Shown in pieces: positions 16,461-24,809 of a stretch of 31,187 nucleotides of DNA (the first letter of the stretch is position 1; every line of letters begins with the position of its first letter). Made by a program: the position numbers and the translations under genes. Under the pieces are notes generated by a model. That model had not been told where the DNA came from and did no database searches. It saw only the letters and a program-made list of their open reading frames with translations. Source of the DNA: Bacteroidota bacterium (lineage in GTDB: Bacteria > Bacteroidota > Bacteroidia > Cytophagales > Cyclobacteriaceae); the NCBI GenBank assembly GCA_023417785.1, contig JAEZEH010000121.1, positions 1 through 31,187 of the forward strand, read 5' to 3'.

Positions 16461-16913
16461 CTAGAGTTTGAATGCAATAGGAACGATCAATTTTTGTCTG
16501 GTAGGTTTGTTATCTATCAGAGCAGGTTTCCAGTTTGGGCATCCTCTGAGAAGTCGGACAGCTTCCTGCTGAAGTTCGGGATGGAAAGGAGCGCTGGGCA
16601 TATTTGGAAGCATCTCATTTTCTTCCATAGCCTGCACGGAACTTTTTTCGATAGATCCGTCTGCGTTGATAACGAATGCGACATAGACTTTGCCTTCAAT
16701 TTTGTTTCTTTTCGCATTCTCCGGATAACTGATGCTTTTGCTGATATATTGATAGAATTTCCCCATCCCGCCAGGAAATTGTGCTGTCTTTTCGACCCTG
16801 AGGAATTTTTCCGACAGAGAATCGGTCGAGTCTGTATTATGACCACTTTGTGCGAATGATGCGAATGAAAATCCAGTTAAGAATAAGGGAAGTAAACAGC
16901 AAATGTTTCTCAT
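16461..16913 (-). CDS. Exported TonB C-terminal domain protein
   Basis: A 150-residue protein with a signal peptide (MRNICCLLPLFLTGFSFASFAQ) and a TonB C-terminal domain over about residues 58-150. Its pattern is YPENAKRNKIEGKVYVAFVI, then NADGSIE and a closing NKPTRQKLIVPIAFKL. Normal TonB has an uncleaved N-terminal membrane anchor and a Pro-rich spacer; here the anchor looks cleavable and the spacer is short. It may therefore be a soluble periplasmic TonB-like protein, and not the energy transducer for the SusC receptor. Such short TonB_C proteins are common in Bacteroidota and mostly uncharacterised. Confidence 0.85.
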   Translation of the reverse strand: MRNICCLLPLFLTGFSFASFAQSGHNTDSTDSLSEKFLRVEKTAQFPGGMGKFYQYISKSISYPENAKRNKIEGKVYVAFVINADGSIEKSSVQAMEENEMLPNMPSAPFHPELQQEAVRLLRGCPNWKPALIDNKPTRQKLIVPIAFKL

Positions 16914-16972
16914 AAGGGGGCGTCTTTGTACATGCTAATAATATTCAGACAGGTAGGAGGTTGCTGCTCCAT

Positions 16973-17386
16973 TCAATCAATAATCTTATCGATATCCTCA
17001 AAACGAAAGACCGTACCAGTTGAATCAGAATCTATTTCGAAATCCAACCCGACAAGTTCGGCTCCTCTGTACCCACTGGGTTCGTTTCTAATTCCGCTGA
17101 GTTTCGTCCAGTCATTTACCTGGATTTCTCCCTTTGCGCATAAGTCTTTGCCCTGAATGTGTACTACAATATATTCCGCTCCATTTTTTTCTAAATATTG
17201 GTCGTGCCAGTAAGATAAATTCCTGACGCCGATATTCCTGATCTGTTTACCTAACTCGTCCCGGTATTCTCTGGCGTCCGGAGAAAATTTGTTGAAAACT
17301 GAATTGGTGTTACTGCACTCCGGCATGTCGCAGGAATAGATGGACAGACAGCAAACTGACAATAGGATAAGGCTGACTCGGTTCAT
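16973..17386 (-). CDS. Hypothetical lipoprotein
   Basis: A 137-residue protein from the ATG at 17386. It has a clear lipoprotein signal peptide, MNRVSLILLSVCCLSIYSC, with the lipidated Cys at residue 19, followed by DMPEC. An earlier in-frame ATG at 17446 overlaps the stop of the upstream gene as ATGA, which would fit translational coupling, but it would place 20 extra polar residues before the signal peptide; the shorter form is preferred. The mature part is acidic and has no domain I recognise. It includes YIVVHIQGKDLCAKGEIQV and a C-terminal GLDFEIDSDSTGTVF stretch. Function unknown. Confidence 0.7.
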   Translation of the reverse strand: MNRVSLILLSVCCLSIYSCDMPECSNTNSVFNKFSPDAREYRDELGKQIRNIGVRNLSYWHDQYLEKNGAEYIVVHIQGKDLCAKGEIQVNDWTKLSGIRNEPSGYRGAELVGLDFEIDSDSTGTVFRFEDIDKIID

Positions 17387-17442
17387 AATTAATGAATTTA
17401 GGTTGTTCCTGAAATGACCAATGATTTGCGGGGCGTGTGTGC

Positions 17443-17799
17443 TCATTCTGCAAGATGGTCTTTCAACTCTTCCTTGAGTTTATGATAATATTTCATTTTT
17501 CCTTCTAAGATTTCTTCGGGAGATTGTTTTTCTTTCAGCGAAGATGGGCTGTCAAATCTGTCTGATACTATTTGAATGGTAATACGATCGCCGATTTTCA
17601 GTTTTTCATTGGCCCAATCAACATGCTGAGCAGTATCTGAATTCATGCCACTGGCCTGCAGAAACATGTCTTGTTCAGGTTCGCCTTTCTTCCTTACCGA
17701 TGTGAGTATGACAGTTGAGACGTGGTTATCATTGTCAAATCCTGCGCGACATACAAATTTGTCGTTTAGATGAACTTCGTATCCATAGCTTTTTGTCAT
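17443..17799 (-). CDS. Hypothetical cytoplasmic protein
   Basis: A 118-residue protein with no signal peptide or membrane segment. The first 80 residues look beta-rich (SYGYEVHLNDKFVCRAGF, then STVILTSVRKKG and KIGDRITIQIV). The last 35 are a charged helix (EEILEGKMKYYHKLKEEL). No known family recognised. Its stop overlaps a possible ATG of the next gene, and about 57 bp separate it from the preferred lipoprotein start, so the two are probably co-transcribed. Confidence 0.65.
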   Translation of the reverse strand: MTKSYGYEVHLNDKFVCRAGFDNDNHVSTVILTSVRKKGEPEQDMFLQASGMNSDTAQHVDWANEKLKIGDRITIQIVSDRFDSPSSLKEKQSPEEILEGKMKYYHKLKEELKDHLAE

Positions 17800-17941
17800 G
17801 GTATTCAGGTTTTATTCGTGGGAGTAAAGTTATCGTTCCATAAATTATACATGATCACTATCCAACGGGTTTTGATAAGAGCTTGATAGTTGACGTCACG
17901 ATTGCTGTATTTTATCGATTGGCCGCGAGCAAATCTCAAGA

Positions 17942-18535
17942 TTATTGTGATCCCGCGATGATTGCAAAACAGGCTACCATACCTATCATGGCAATTCGGG
18001 ACCAGCTATTTCCAGTTCGTCGAGTGGGTTTGTCTTCGGTTGCGTAGTACGCGCCAGGGATTTCGGAGCGAGCAATGTTAACCGGCGCCGTGAAGTAACT
18101 GCCCTTCTGGGCACCTGAACGTATGCCGCGTTTCGACCACGTGACGTTAAATTCAATGGTATCCACACGCATTCGCATGATTTCCCAACGGGATACTGCC
18201 AGGTAGTTTTTATTGTCGAAGGCAGCAGTGAATGCCTCGGGATCGGATAGCGAATTATCGGTCGAAGGTATAGTGAATGTATATTGCTTCGATTTATAGA
18301 TAACAGAAAAGCTATCGGATTTAAGTTTGATAGTCTTTGGAAAAAATACCTCATCTCCACCCTGTAAAGAGTCGAGACTTATCAGTCGGAAAGCTGGCTT
18401 TAGGGTTTGTTGGGCGCTGAGTTGAAGTGCGCCGAATAAGATGATTGTTATCGTAGCAAAAAATTTCACGTTAGGTATGGTTACAACGATGACCCTCTTT
18501 AGCTGTTGTCCCGGGGGTCGACGCGGAACGGTCAT
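17942..18535 (-). CDS. Hypothetical exported protein with C-terminal membrane segment
   Basis: A 197-residue protein from the ATG at 18535. A hydrophobic segment FFATITIILFGALQLSAQQ gives a signal peptide ending SAQ. From this ATG the n-region would be about 23 residues, which is long; a GTG at 18469 (VKFFATI) would give a normal signal peptide and is a real alternative start. The mature part has a beta-rich region (FFPKTIKLKSDSFSVIYKSK; RVDTIEFNVTWSKRG) and ends with a hydrophobic segment RIAMIGMVACFAIIAGSQ that may anchor it in the inner membrane. No family recognised. It is separated by 142 bp from the next gene downstream. Confidence 0.65.
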   Translation of the reverse strand: MTVPRRPPGQQLKRVIVVTIPNVKFFATITIILFGALQLSAQQTLKPAFRLISLDSLQGGDEVFFPKTIKLKSDSFSVIYKSKQYTFTIPSTDNSLSDPEAFTAAFDNKNYLAVSRWEIMRMRVDTIEFNVTWSKRGIRSGAQKGSYFTAPVNIARSEIPGAYYATEDKPTRRTGNSWSRIAMIGMVACFAIIAGSQ

Positions 18536-18804
18536 AGTTTACATCTAAGGTAAAAAGAAAATTTCGCTGTGGTAAAGGTTTGAGCAAAAAATTCAAGAGT
18601 AGCTCCCTAAACGAGAGCAAATTTGCAGTAGTAGCTTTGGGTTTTTATGGAGTCGTATTTTGAGACGTAGCCCGTGTGAGCCGCAGTGCGCGCGGCACTC
18701 GACGACGAATGGTGCTTTGAATCCGGGTCGAATCGTGAAAGACAGACTTTAAGTCAAAACAAATTCGTTTAATCGGTGAGGAATATCCGTCGAGTAGGTG
18801 GCAT

Positions 18805-20070
18805 TTAATTTCGATTTGTGGGATGCGCGGCTATTCCAAAGTGCAGTTTCGCAAAATTGATATAATGTCTCCAATCCTGCGGCGTGATATCATGTTCGCC
18901 GGTACGGATATGATATGCGATTGTTTTTCCAACCGACACGTCAGGCTCCGGCTTCGCGTTTGTATCCAATCCTTTTTTACCGTACAGTTTATAAACTTCG
19001 CCGGCATGCACCGCGCTGAGAAACTCGCCTTTGGGATCGGCCCAAAGATCTTTGCTCGCGCTTGCAACGTATAGCGGTCGCGGTGCAATCAGCGCGAGGA
19101 GCATGTGCTGATCAACAGGTAGATCCGCGACTCTTTGATTGTAGTCCTTATACTTGTCGATGAACCAGTGTGGGAACTGCCTGTTAATCCGTTCCACGGT
19201 TTCACCGAAGTTTCTTCTGCTTAATGCCGCACCACCCTCGCCGGAGTTGTTTGAGACCACCAGTGCGAAACGCGTATCGTTCGCTGCCGCCCAAAGCGTG
19301 GCTTTGCCCAGCCGCGAGTGACCTACGACCGCCATTCTCGACTGGTCGACTTCTGGTATTGTTTCCAGGAAATCTGCGATACGATGAAGTCCCCACGCCC
19401 ATACGGCAAGCGCACCCCATTCATCGGGTTTGATACCCAATTCACTTGCAAGTGTGGTGCGGATGCCTGCCTTGAACCCATCTTTGTGATCCGGTTCAAG
19501 CTCTTCGTACCATGCAGTGGCCACACCAAAGCCGTTGGTGATGATTTCCTCCACCGGCCATCGACCCGAATTTGCTCCGCGCTTCGAATCTTCGTTACCC
19601 GGATTGAGTACTTTGTACTGATCGGTTACAATGATTGCCGGATCATGATTTATCGTATGGTTTCCATTGAAGTTTAATCCAACGAATATGGGAATCTTCC
19701 TTTTCGAATTGGGTAAGTAGACCAGAACCGTTAGGGGAGGAATGTTTTCTGCTTTGTTAAAATGAATCCGCGCCTGGAGGCGTGTGGCCCTCCCGTTCAG
19801 TGCGTCGGCAAACTTTTCAACAATTTCGAAATGCATTTCTGAGGGTTTCTCCGGCATTCGGCCATATACCGCCTGTTCGAATTTCTTGAGAATCTCCATG
19901 CGACGCTGGTTCTCCCACTGCTTTACTGACGTAATGGGCTCGCCATTATCGGCGATCAGAATTTTTGGCAATGTGTAAGCGCCGGCTTTGCTTTCGTCAT
20001 AATTGGCTTCCTGTGCCGAAACGGGGACAAGCCAAATAACCGAAAGCAGGGTGCAAAGCAATATTTTCAT
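18805..20070 (-). CDS. Exported CE15-like glucuronoyl esterase (alpha/beta hydrolase)
   Basis: A 421-residue alpha/beta hydrolase with signal peptide MKILLCTLLSVIWLVPVSAQ. It resembles carbohydrate esterase family 15, whose members cut esters between glucuronic acid side chains of xylan and lignin alcohols. The nucleophile elbow is GHSRLGK with Ser252; the family form is G-x-S-R-x-G-K. The oxyanion region GLNFNGNHT, the SNNSGEGGAALSRRNFGE block with conserved Glu, and His393 in TGEHDITPQDW fit the family. The position of the catalytic acid is not certain. The frame runs 13 codons further upstream to 20109, but the ATG at 20070 gives a clean signal peptide. It diverges from the DoxX gene across a short gap holding a strong palindrome. 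A broader esterase role remains possible. Confidence 0.85.
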   Translation of the reverse strand: MKILLCTLLSVIWLVPVSAQEANYDESKAGAYTLPKILIADNGEPITSVKQWENQRRMEILKKFEQAVYGRMPEKPSEMHFEIVEKFADALNGRATRLQARIHFNKAENIPPLTVLVYLPNSKRKIPIFVGLNFNGNHTINHDPAIIVTDQYKVLNPGNEDSKRGANSGRWPVEEIITNGFGVATAWYEELEPDHKDGFKAGIRTTLASELGIKPDEWGALAVWAWGLHRIADFLETIPEVDQSRMAVVGHSRLGKATLWAAANDTRFALVVSNNSGEGGAALSRRNFGETVERINRQFPHWFIDKYKDYNQRVADLPVDQHMLLALIAPRPLYVASASKDLWADPKGEFLSAVHAGEVYKLYGKKGLDTNAKPEPDVSVGKTIAYHIRTGEHDITPQDWRHYINFAKLHFGIAAHPTNRN

Positions 20071-20114
20071 AACGGTGGCGCGATTGTGATAAAAGGTATC
20101 GAAAATCACGGTCT

Positions 20115-20130
20115 TGCGGAAGATTCCGCA
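20115..20130. promoter_or_regulatory. 16-bp palindrome between divergent esterase and DoxX genes
   Basis: TGCGGAA and TTCCGCA form perfect 7-bp arms around a 2-bp centre. The site is 45 bp upstream of the esterase ATG and 50 bp upstream of the first DoxX ATG, a usual place for an operator. A run TCAATTTTTATTT follows on the + strand, so a small terminator-like hairpin (5-bp stem, 6-nt loop) is an alternative, but no + strand gene ends just before it. Operator role is inference. Confidence 0.45.
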
Positions 20131-20179
20131 TCAATTTTTATTTAGTACCGCCGCATTCGGTAATTTGCCATCACATTGA

Positions 20180-20656
20180 ATGTATAGCCGGTTAATGTTT
20201 CATATGCGAATGGCCACATTACTGAAGACGCGCCCGGACCGCACCACGATCCTCATTCGCCTCATGGTCGGCGTTGTTTTTCTTTCGGAAGGATTGCAGA
20301 AGTTTATGTTTCCACAAAAAGTAGGTGTGGGGCGCTTTGAAAAAATCGGTTTACCCAACCCTGAGATCCTTGCACCATTCGTTGGCAGCTTTGAGATCGT
20401 CTGTGGTACACTTGTTCTTCTGGGTTTGTTCACACGACTCGCGACGATTCCATTGGTGGTAATCATGTTAGTGGCGCTCTTCACAACAAAAGCAGAGATA
20501 CTATCCCATGACGGATTCTGGGAAATGATGCACGCAAGCCGCACCGACTGGTCTATGCTGCTGGGAAGCACTTTCCTTTTGATCAATGGCGGAGGGCGAT
20601 GGTCCGTTGACCACCGGATGTCTGAATTCGAAAAAGTTAAATCTACTGTGAGATGA
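20180..20656 (+). CDS. DoxX-family membrane protein
   Basis: A 158-residue integral membrane protein with four hydrophobic segments. The family signature is clear: LIRLMVGVVFLSEGLQKFMF, then GSFEIVCGTLVLLGLFTRLA and a terminal LLGSTFLLINGGGRWSVD. DoxX-type proteins take part in respiratory quinone-linked or redox functions, though most members are uncharacterised. Further in-frame ATGs at codons 6, 9 and 11 are possible starts; the last (20210) gives the most usual N-terminus. Its TGA overlaps the ATG of the PLD-like gene by 4 bp (ATGA), pointing to translational coupling. Confidence 0.88.
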   Translation: MYSRLMFHMRMATLLKTRPDRTTILIRLMVGVVFLSEGLQKFMFPQKVGVGRFEKIGLPNPEILAPFVGSFEIVCGTLVLLGLFTRLATIPLVVIMLVALFTTKAEILSHDGFWEMMHASRTDWSMLLGSTFLLINGGGRWSVDHRMSEFEKVKSTVR

Positions 20657-21819
20657 TTATACGAAAGCTTGCCGTGCCGCTGATTAATGAAAAGATTCTC
20701 CAGCAGGCAGAGCACTGTTATATTGCCACGTCAGGCATTTCGGAGGCGGGCTTTGACTTTGTGCGGAGTCGGATTCCGCCAAAGTGCAAAATTGATCTCG
20801 TCACGGGACTGTATCACCCGGTATCACCCAATGTGCTTCGACGCATTCTAAACAATTATTCAGAACGTATAACAGTACGGATTTATAATCGTAATACACT
20901 CAACGCGAACATGTATCTTTTTGATCTGCCTTTCAGGAAATCGGTGGCGTATATCGGGTCCGGTGGATTGACCATGGAAGGACTCAAAGATCACGAAGAA
21001 CTTTTCTGGAAGGTGGCAAATCCCAAAGAGATTGAATCGCTCTTGTCCTGGTTCACAAGTTTTTACGAATTCGGCACGCAGCTGACAACCCAATTGGTCG
21101 ATTCTTATGAGCCGGTCTATCACGCCATGGTTCAGCGTGACATTGCATTCCTGCGTGAAAAGGACTTCGCCATGACATCGGCTACGATTAACTGGGATAG
21201 TGTTAATTTCCGGAATCAGTTTTTTCAACGCGAAGATTTTGATGCGTTGCGAGACTCGGTGGATGCTGCCGGAAAAGTGCGCGAGAAACTTTTGAGAATT
21301 CAGGAAGAGGTTGGGGTTGAGCTGCAGCGCAAGGGGCTCTATCCGGTAAACACGGCGCTGGCAAACTCGGAAGATACTATTCCGGCTGCTGTGGTCACAT
21401 CTTTCAGCAGAAGTTCGTCAGGATTCAACCCGGGATTCATGCGCATCGATGCGGGCGTGACGTCTTCGTGGTTTTTCATCCGGCTGCATATTGGCGGAGG
21501 TGCGGATGCGAGGGAAGACCGATTGAAGTTGATCGACCGCCTTTCTGCGGATGATTTCCGGCAAAAATGGTTTGCGTCAATAACTTCGTTAGCCGGATAC
21601 GTTATTGAAGTTGCCGGAAACAGAAGGCCGGCGGAATCGTTTGCGAAAGACATTGCCGTTTTAGACTGGCTGAAAACGGATGGCACTCACGCTCATCCTA
21701 TCATGCTTGAACGCCGATTTCTGCCGGGGGACGCGAGGATCCGGCTTGACACGATGAAGTCAACGTTTCTCGACGAAGTACTGCTAATAAATGAAGTATT
21801 TATCGCGGCCAGGGGCTAG
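20653..21819 (+). CDS. PLD-like protein with degenerate HKD motif
   Basis: A 388-residue protein. Residues about 1-150 match the N-terminal PLD-like domain of nucleases and helicase-linked proteins: a segment YIATSGISEAGFDFV, then AYIGSGGLTMEGLKDHEEL, which corresponds to the GS-x-N-L-T-x-x-G-L-x-x-N-x-E-L part of the HKD motif. The preceding catalytic HxKxYxF element is replaced by NANMYLFD, so the His and Lys are both missing and the usual phosphodiesterase chemistry is unlikely. The C-terminal 240 residues (including SGFNPGFMRIDAGVTSSWFF) match no family I know. It has no signal peptide and is translationally coupled to DoxX. It could be a nucleic-acid- or lipid-binding protein, or a dead nuclease. 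Confidence 0.75.
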   Translation: MIIRKLAVPLINEKILQQAEHCYIATSGISEAGFDFVRSRIPPKCKIDLVTGLYHPVSPNVLRRILNNYSERITVRIYNRNTLNANMYLFDLPFRKSVAYIGSGGLTMEGLKDHEELFWKVANPKEIESLLSWFTSFYEFGTQLTTQLVDSYEPVYHAMVQRDIAFLREKDFAMTSATINWDSVNFRNQFFQREDFDALRDSVDAAGKVREKLLRIQEEVGVELQRKGLYPVNTALANSEDTIPAAVVTSFSRSSSGFNPGFMRIDAGVTSSWFFIRLHIGGGADAREDRLKLIDRLSADDFRQKWFASITSLAGYVIEVAGNRRPAESFAKDIAVLDWLKTDGTHAHPIMLERRFLPGDARIRLDTMKSTFLDEVLLINEVFIAARG

Positions 21820-21835
21820 CGCGGCCGACTGCACC

Positions 21836-21886
21836 TGAGAATTTGCTAAATTGCCGCAGTACAAGAATCAGTCAGAATAATTCTCA
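21836..21886. repeat. 8-bp inverted repeat downstream of the PLD-like gene
   Basis: TGAGAATT at 21836-21843 and AATTCTCA at 21879-21886, 35 nt apart, start 17 bp after the PLD-like stop in a 216-bp gap before the phosphate transporter. It could fold as a weak terminator stem or serve as a binding site. The rest of the gap has no evident feature. Confidence 0.3.
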
Positions 21887-22035
21887 CAGGAATGTGTGAT
21901 CCGGCAGTCAAACCAAGAAATCTCTGAAAATTCGAATAATTACGGGTGGGATTTACCAAATTTTGAGATCTTGCTCCCAGGTCACGAGAAAGTCATATAT
22001 ACAAAGCGGAACATGACATAACCGTCAAGCAGGCA

Positions 22036-24291
22036 ATGGAAATTTACTTCTACTTTGTATTACTTCTTTTTACGTTGGCTGCCGTAGACCTGGTTGTAGG
22101 TGTCAGCAACGACGCGGTTAATTTTCTCAATTCGGCGATCGGATCGAAAGTTGCTTCTTTCCGGACCATCCTTCTGATCGCGAGTATTGGTATCCTGCTG
22201 GGCTCCGTGTTCTCAAATGGCATGATGCAAATTGCACGTAGCGGGATATTCCAGCCATCATATTTCACTTTTGAACAAGTGATGTTCATTCTCCTGGCAG
22301 TGATGCTTACGGATATCATCCTGCTGGATTTTTATAACAATCTCGGGCTGCCCACGTCCACAACGGTATCGTTAATTTTCGAGTTGCTCGGCGCGTCGTT
22401 CGCAATCGGTTCACTTATCATTTTGAGCGAAGGTGAAACCGCTGCAGCGCTGTCGAAGTATATTAATGTAAATAGCGCGATGGTAATCATCGGAGGGATT
22501 TTTCTCTCGGTGTTCATTTCGTTTTTTGTTGGATCCATCGTACAGTACATAACGCGAATCATGTTTAGTTTTCGTCTCGCCAAATCGGTGCGACGACGAG
22601 GTCCGGTGTTCGCAGGAATCGCCATTTCGACGATTATTTACTTCCTGCTGATCAAAGGGGCGAAGGGAAGCGCTATCATCAACGAAGCGCAAACGCAGTG
22701 GATAGCGGAGCATACGCTTCATATCATAATCGGATCCCTTGTTTTTTTTACGGTGTTGACATGGGTGTTGATGCGTTTGGTGAAGTTGAATCCGCTGAAG
22801 CTGATCGTTCTCATGGGAACGTTTTCACTCGCCATGGCATTTGCAGGAAACGATCTCGTAAACTTCATTGGTGTCGCGGTAGCTGGTTTCAGCTCCTATC
22901 AGATATTCATCTCTTCACAGGAGGGGGCCGAGGTCCTGAACATGGGCGTGCTGAACGAAGCTGTGAAAACGCCATTCTGGATCCTGATTTCCGCGGGACT
23001 GGTGATGGTGGTAACACTGTGGACCAATGCCAAAAGCCGAAAGGTAACTGAAACTGAGATGGCGCTGGGAAACCAGGATGAGGTGGATGAAAAATTCAAG
23101 CCGAATAATTTTTCCCGGTTGCTTGTAGGCGTGTCGTTGTTTATCGGTAAAGGATTCTCGTTCCTGATTCCAAACGATCTGCAGAAAAAAATCGATAAAC
23201 GTTTTGTGCGGAGGAAGTCCAAAAAAGCCAAGGATAAACCTTCTTTTGATCTCGTGAGGGCATCTGTGAACCTGTTGACGGCCAGTGCGCTGATTGCTTT
23301 TGGTACATCGCAGAAACTTCCTTTGTCGACTACCTTCGTAACGTTTATGGTGTCGATGGGTAGCTCTTTTGCAGATCAGGCCTGGGGCCGGGAGAGTGCG
23401 GTGTACCGCGTAGCCGGCGTGTTGCGTGTAATCGGGGGGTGGCTGATGACGGCACTTCTGGCATTCACCGGTAGCGCAATCGTTGCGTTCGTGCTTTTTA
23501 ATCTGGAAGGCTACGGAGTGGTCGGTCTCGCAATCTTTGCGATAGTACTTCTTATTCGTTCACACGTCCGGTTCAACCGGCGTGTCGCACGGGAAAGTGA
23601 GATCGTTGCACCAATTTTCCATTTTACGACGGATACCGGAACACTTCTTGATGAGCATAAAAAGGAAATCATTACCAGTTTCCAGAATGTGGATGACATC
23701 CTTAAGGTATGCATCCAGTCGATTAAAAACTCTGAAATGAAAGCCGTGAAGGATGCCAAAGGTGCACTGAAGGAAATGATGGAGCAGAATAGCAAACTTA
23801 ATGACAAGATCATCAAGTATATCGGCAAGATGGATGGGGCACCCTCATCGGTGGCCAAAAACTACCTGATGGTGTTCGACCGGATGCAGAATATTCATCA
23901 AAGTTGTCTACTTATAAGTGAGGTGTGTGTCAATCATGTGTCAAACCATCACGAATTACCTGAGTCGAAATATCATGACGCGCTGACGCAGCTGAAATAC
24001 GGGTTTCATTCATTCATGAAATTCGTGAGCAGTCGTATTCTTTCTCCCGATAAGACCGACATGATTGCAATCGAGGATCAGCGAACCGAATTGAAAAACC
24101 GGATTGAAGTCATACTGGAGGATCAGATTTTCCAGCTGAAGCGGGGTAAGCTTGGTAATCGCCTGGCATTATTGCAGATACGTATCCTTCTTGAGATTAA
24201 TGACATCATCAGGGAAATGGTCGAGATATCAAGGATGTTTATATTCTTTAATGACCCACCCGTGAAAGGGAAACGGATTTCAAAATTTTGA
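22036..24291 (+). CDS. PiT-family inorganic phosphate transporter with PhoU-like C-terminal domain
   Basis: A 751-residue inner-membrane transporter. The two PiT signatures are GVSNDAVNFLNSAIGSK (residues about 22-38) and AMAFAGNDLVNFIGVA (Asn272, Asp273), the duplicated phosphate-binding elements. About ten or more membrane segments are present. A hydrophilic loop (about 335-415) is strongly basic near KKIDKRFVRRKSKKAKDK. Residues about 530-751 form a cytoplasmic helical tail resembling PhoU (VDDILKVCIQSIKNSEMKAV; LEINDIIREMVEISRMFIFF). Such long PiT proteins are common in Bacteroidota; the tail probably senses or limits phosphate uptake. No separate phoU or pho regulator genes lie nearby. 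Uptake driven by a cation gradient is family knowledge. Confidence 0.93.
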   Translation: MEIYFYFVLLLFTLAAVDLVVGVSNDAVNFLNSAIGSKVASFRTILLIASIGILLGSVFSNGMMQIARSGIFQPSYFTFEQVMFILLAVMLTDIILLDFYNNLGLPTSTTVSLIFELLGASFAIGSLIILSEGETAAALSKYINVNSAMVIIGGIFLSVFISFFVGSIVQYITRIMFSFRLAKSVRRRGPVFAGIAISTIIYFLLIKGAKGSAIINEAQTQWIAEHTLHIIIGSLVFFTVLTWVLMRLVKLNPLKLIVLMGTFSLAMAFAGNDLVNFIGVAVAGFSSYQIFISSQEGAEVLNMGVLNEAVKTPFWILISAGLVMVVTLWTNAKSRKVTETEMALGNQDEVDEKFKPNNFSRLLVGVSLFIGKGFSFLIPNDLQKKIDKRFVRRKSKKAKDKPSFDLVRASVNLLTASALIAFGTSQKLPLSTTFVTFMVSMGSSFADQAWGRESAVYRVAGVLRVIGGWLMTALLAFTGSAIVAFVLFNLEGYGVVGLAIFAIVLLIRSHVRFNRRVARESEIVAPIFHFTTDTGTLLDEHKKEIITSFQNVDDILKVCIQSIKNSEMKAVKDAKGALKEMMEQNSKLNDKIIKYIGKMDGAPSSVAKNYLMVFDRMQNIHQSCLLISEVCVNHVSNHHELPESKYHDALTQLKYGFHSFMKFVSSRILSPDKTDMIAIEDQRTELKNRIEVILEDQIFQLKRGKLGNRLALLQIRILLEINDIIREMVEISRMFIFFNDPPVKGKRISKF

Positions 24292-24402
24292 TTTGCCGCC
24301 AGGATACGTTGGTCAACCTGACGCGGGCCTGAATGTCACGTGAACATTACATCCGTTTCCCTTGAGGGACGATCCGACCAGAGCGGGTGAGTGCATCATT
24401 CG

Positions 24403-24624
24403 TCAGAACGAAATCTCACGGAGCTTTTCAGTCAGGCGCTGGATTTTGTCTTCATCCGGCTGCTCCTTTTTTAATTCTTCTATGATCTGATCGGCCAGCT
24501 GCATCACCATGTTTTGCTTGCTGGCCTGGTTCTTCGACGGAAAAATCCTGGCTGCCATTTTCATCGCTTTATAAAACTCCATCAGCTGCTTCTTCTTCTC
24601 GGGGGTAGTTATAGCTGTATGCAT
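24403..24624 (-). CDS. Small helical protein of unknown function
   Basis: A 73-residue charged, largely helical protein (TPEKKKQLMEFYKAMKMAAR; QNMVMQLADQIIEELKKEQ; DKIQRLTEKLREISF). No signal peptide or known family. The ATG at 24624 is preferred; the frame extends 15 codons upstream to 24669 with a less plausible sequence. It converges with the phosphate transporter gene across 111 bp that include an imperfect palindrome around CACGTG (24332-24348). Confidence 0.6.
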   Translation of the reverse strand: MHTAITTPEKKKQLMEFYKAMKMAARIFPSKNQASKQNMVMQLADQIIEELKKEQPDEDKIQRLTEKLREISF

Positions 24625-24809
24625 GGTTAGTCTTTTACATTCTGATTGGTAAATAATTATGCCGGCCATTTTTCATGTTGTCAGGTTGCCCGGTAAACGC
24701 CTGTGGGTTTTACCGTGAAGCGACATGCGCGACAAGCTACGTGGAATTTTGGATGTTATTTCTTTACGCGATATTTGACACTTCAACAATGCACAATGCC
24801 ATCACCTGT

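Noticed and set aside
18685..18699. Hairpin AGTGC-GCGCG-GCACT in the gap between the unknown exported protein and esterase genes
   Set aside because: A 5-bp stem without T-tract, more than 100 bp from the esterase stop; easily found by chance in GC-rich DNA.
24332..24348. Near-palindrome AATGT-CACGTG-A-ACATT between the PiT and small helical protein genes
   Set aside because: Symmetry is broken by one base and it lies between two converging stops, where an operator is unlikely; a weak terminator role cannot be shown.
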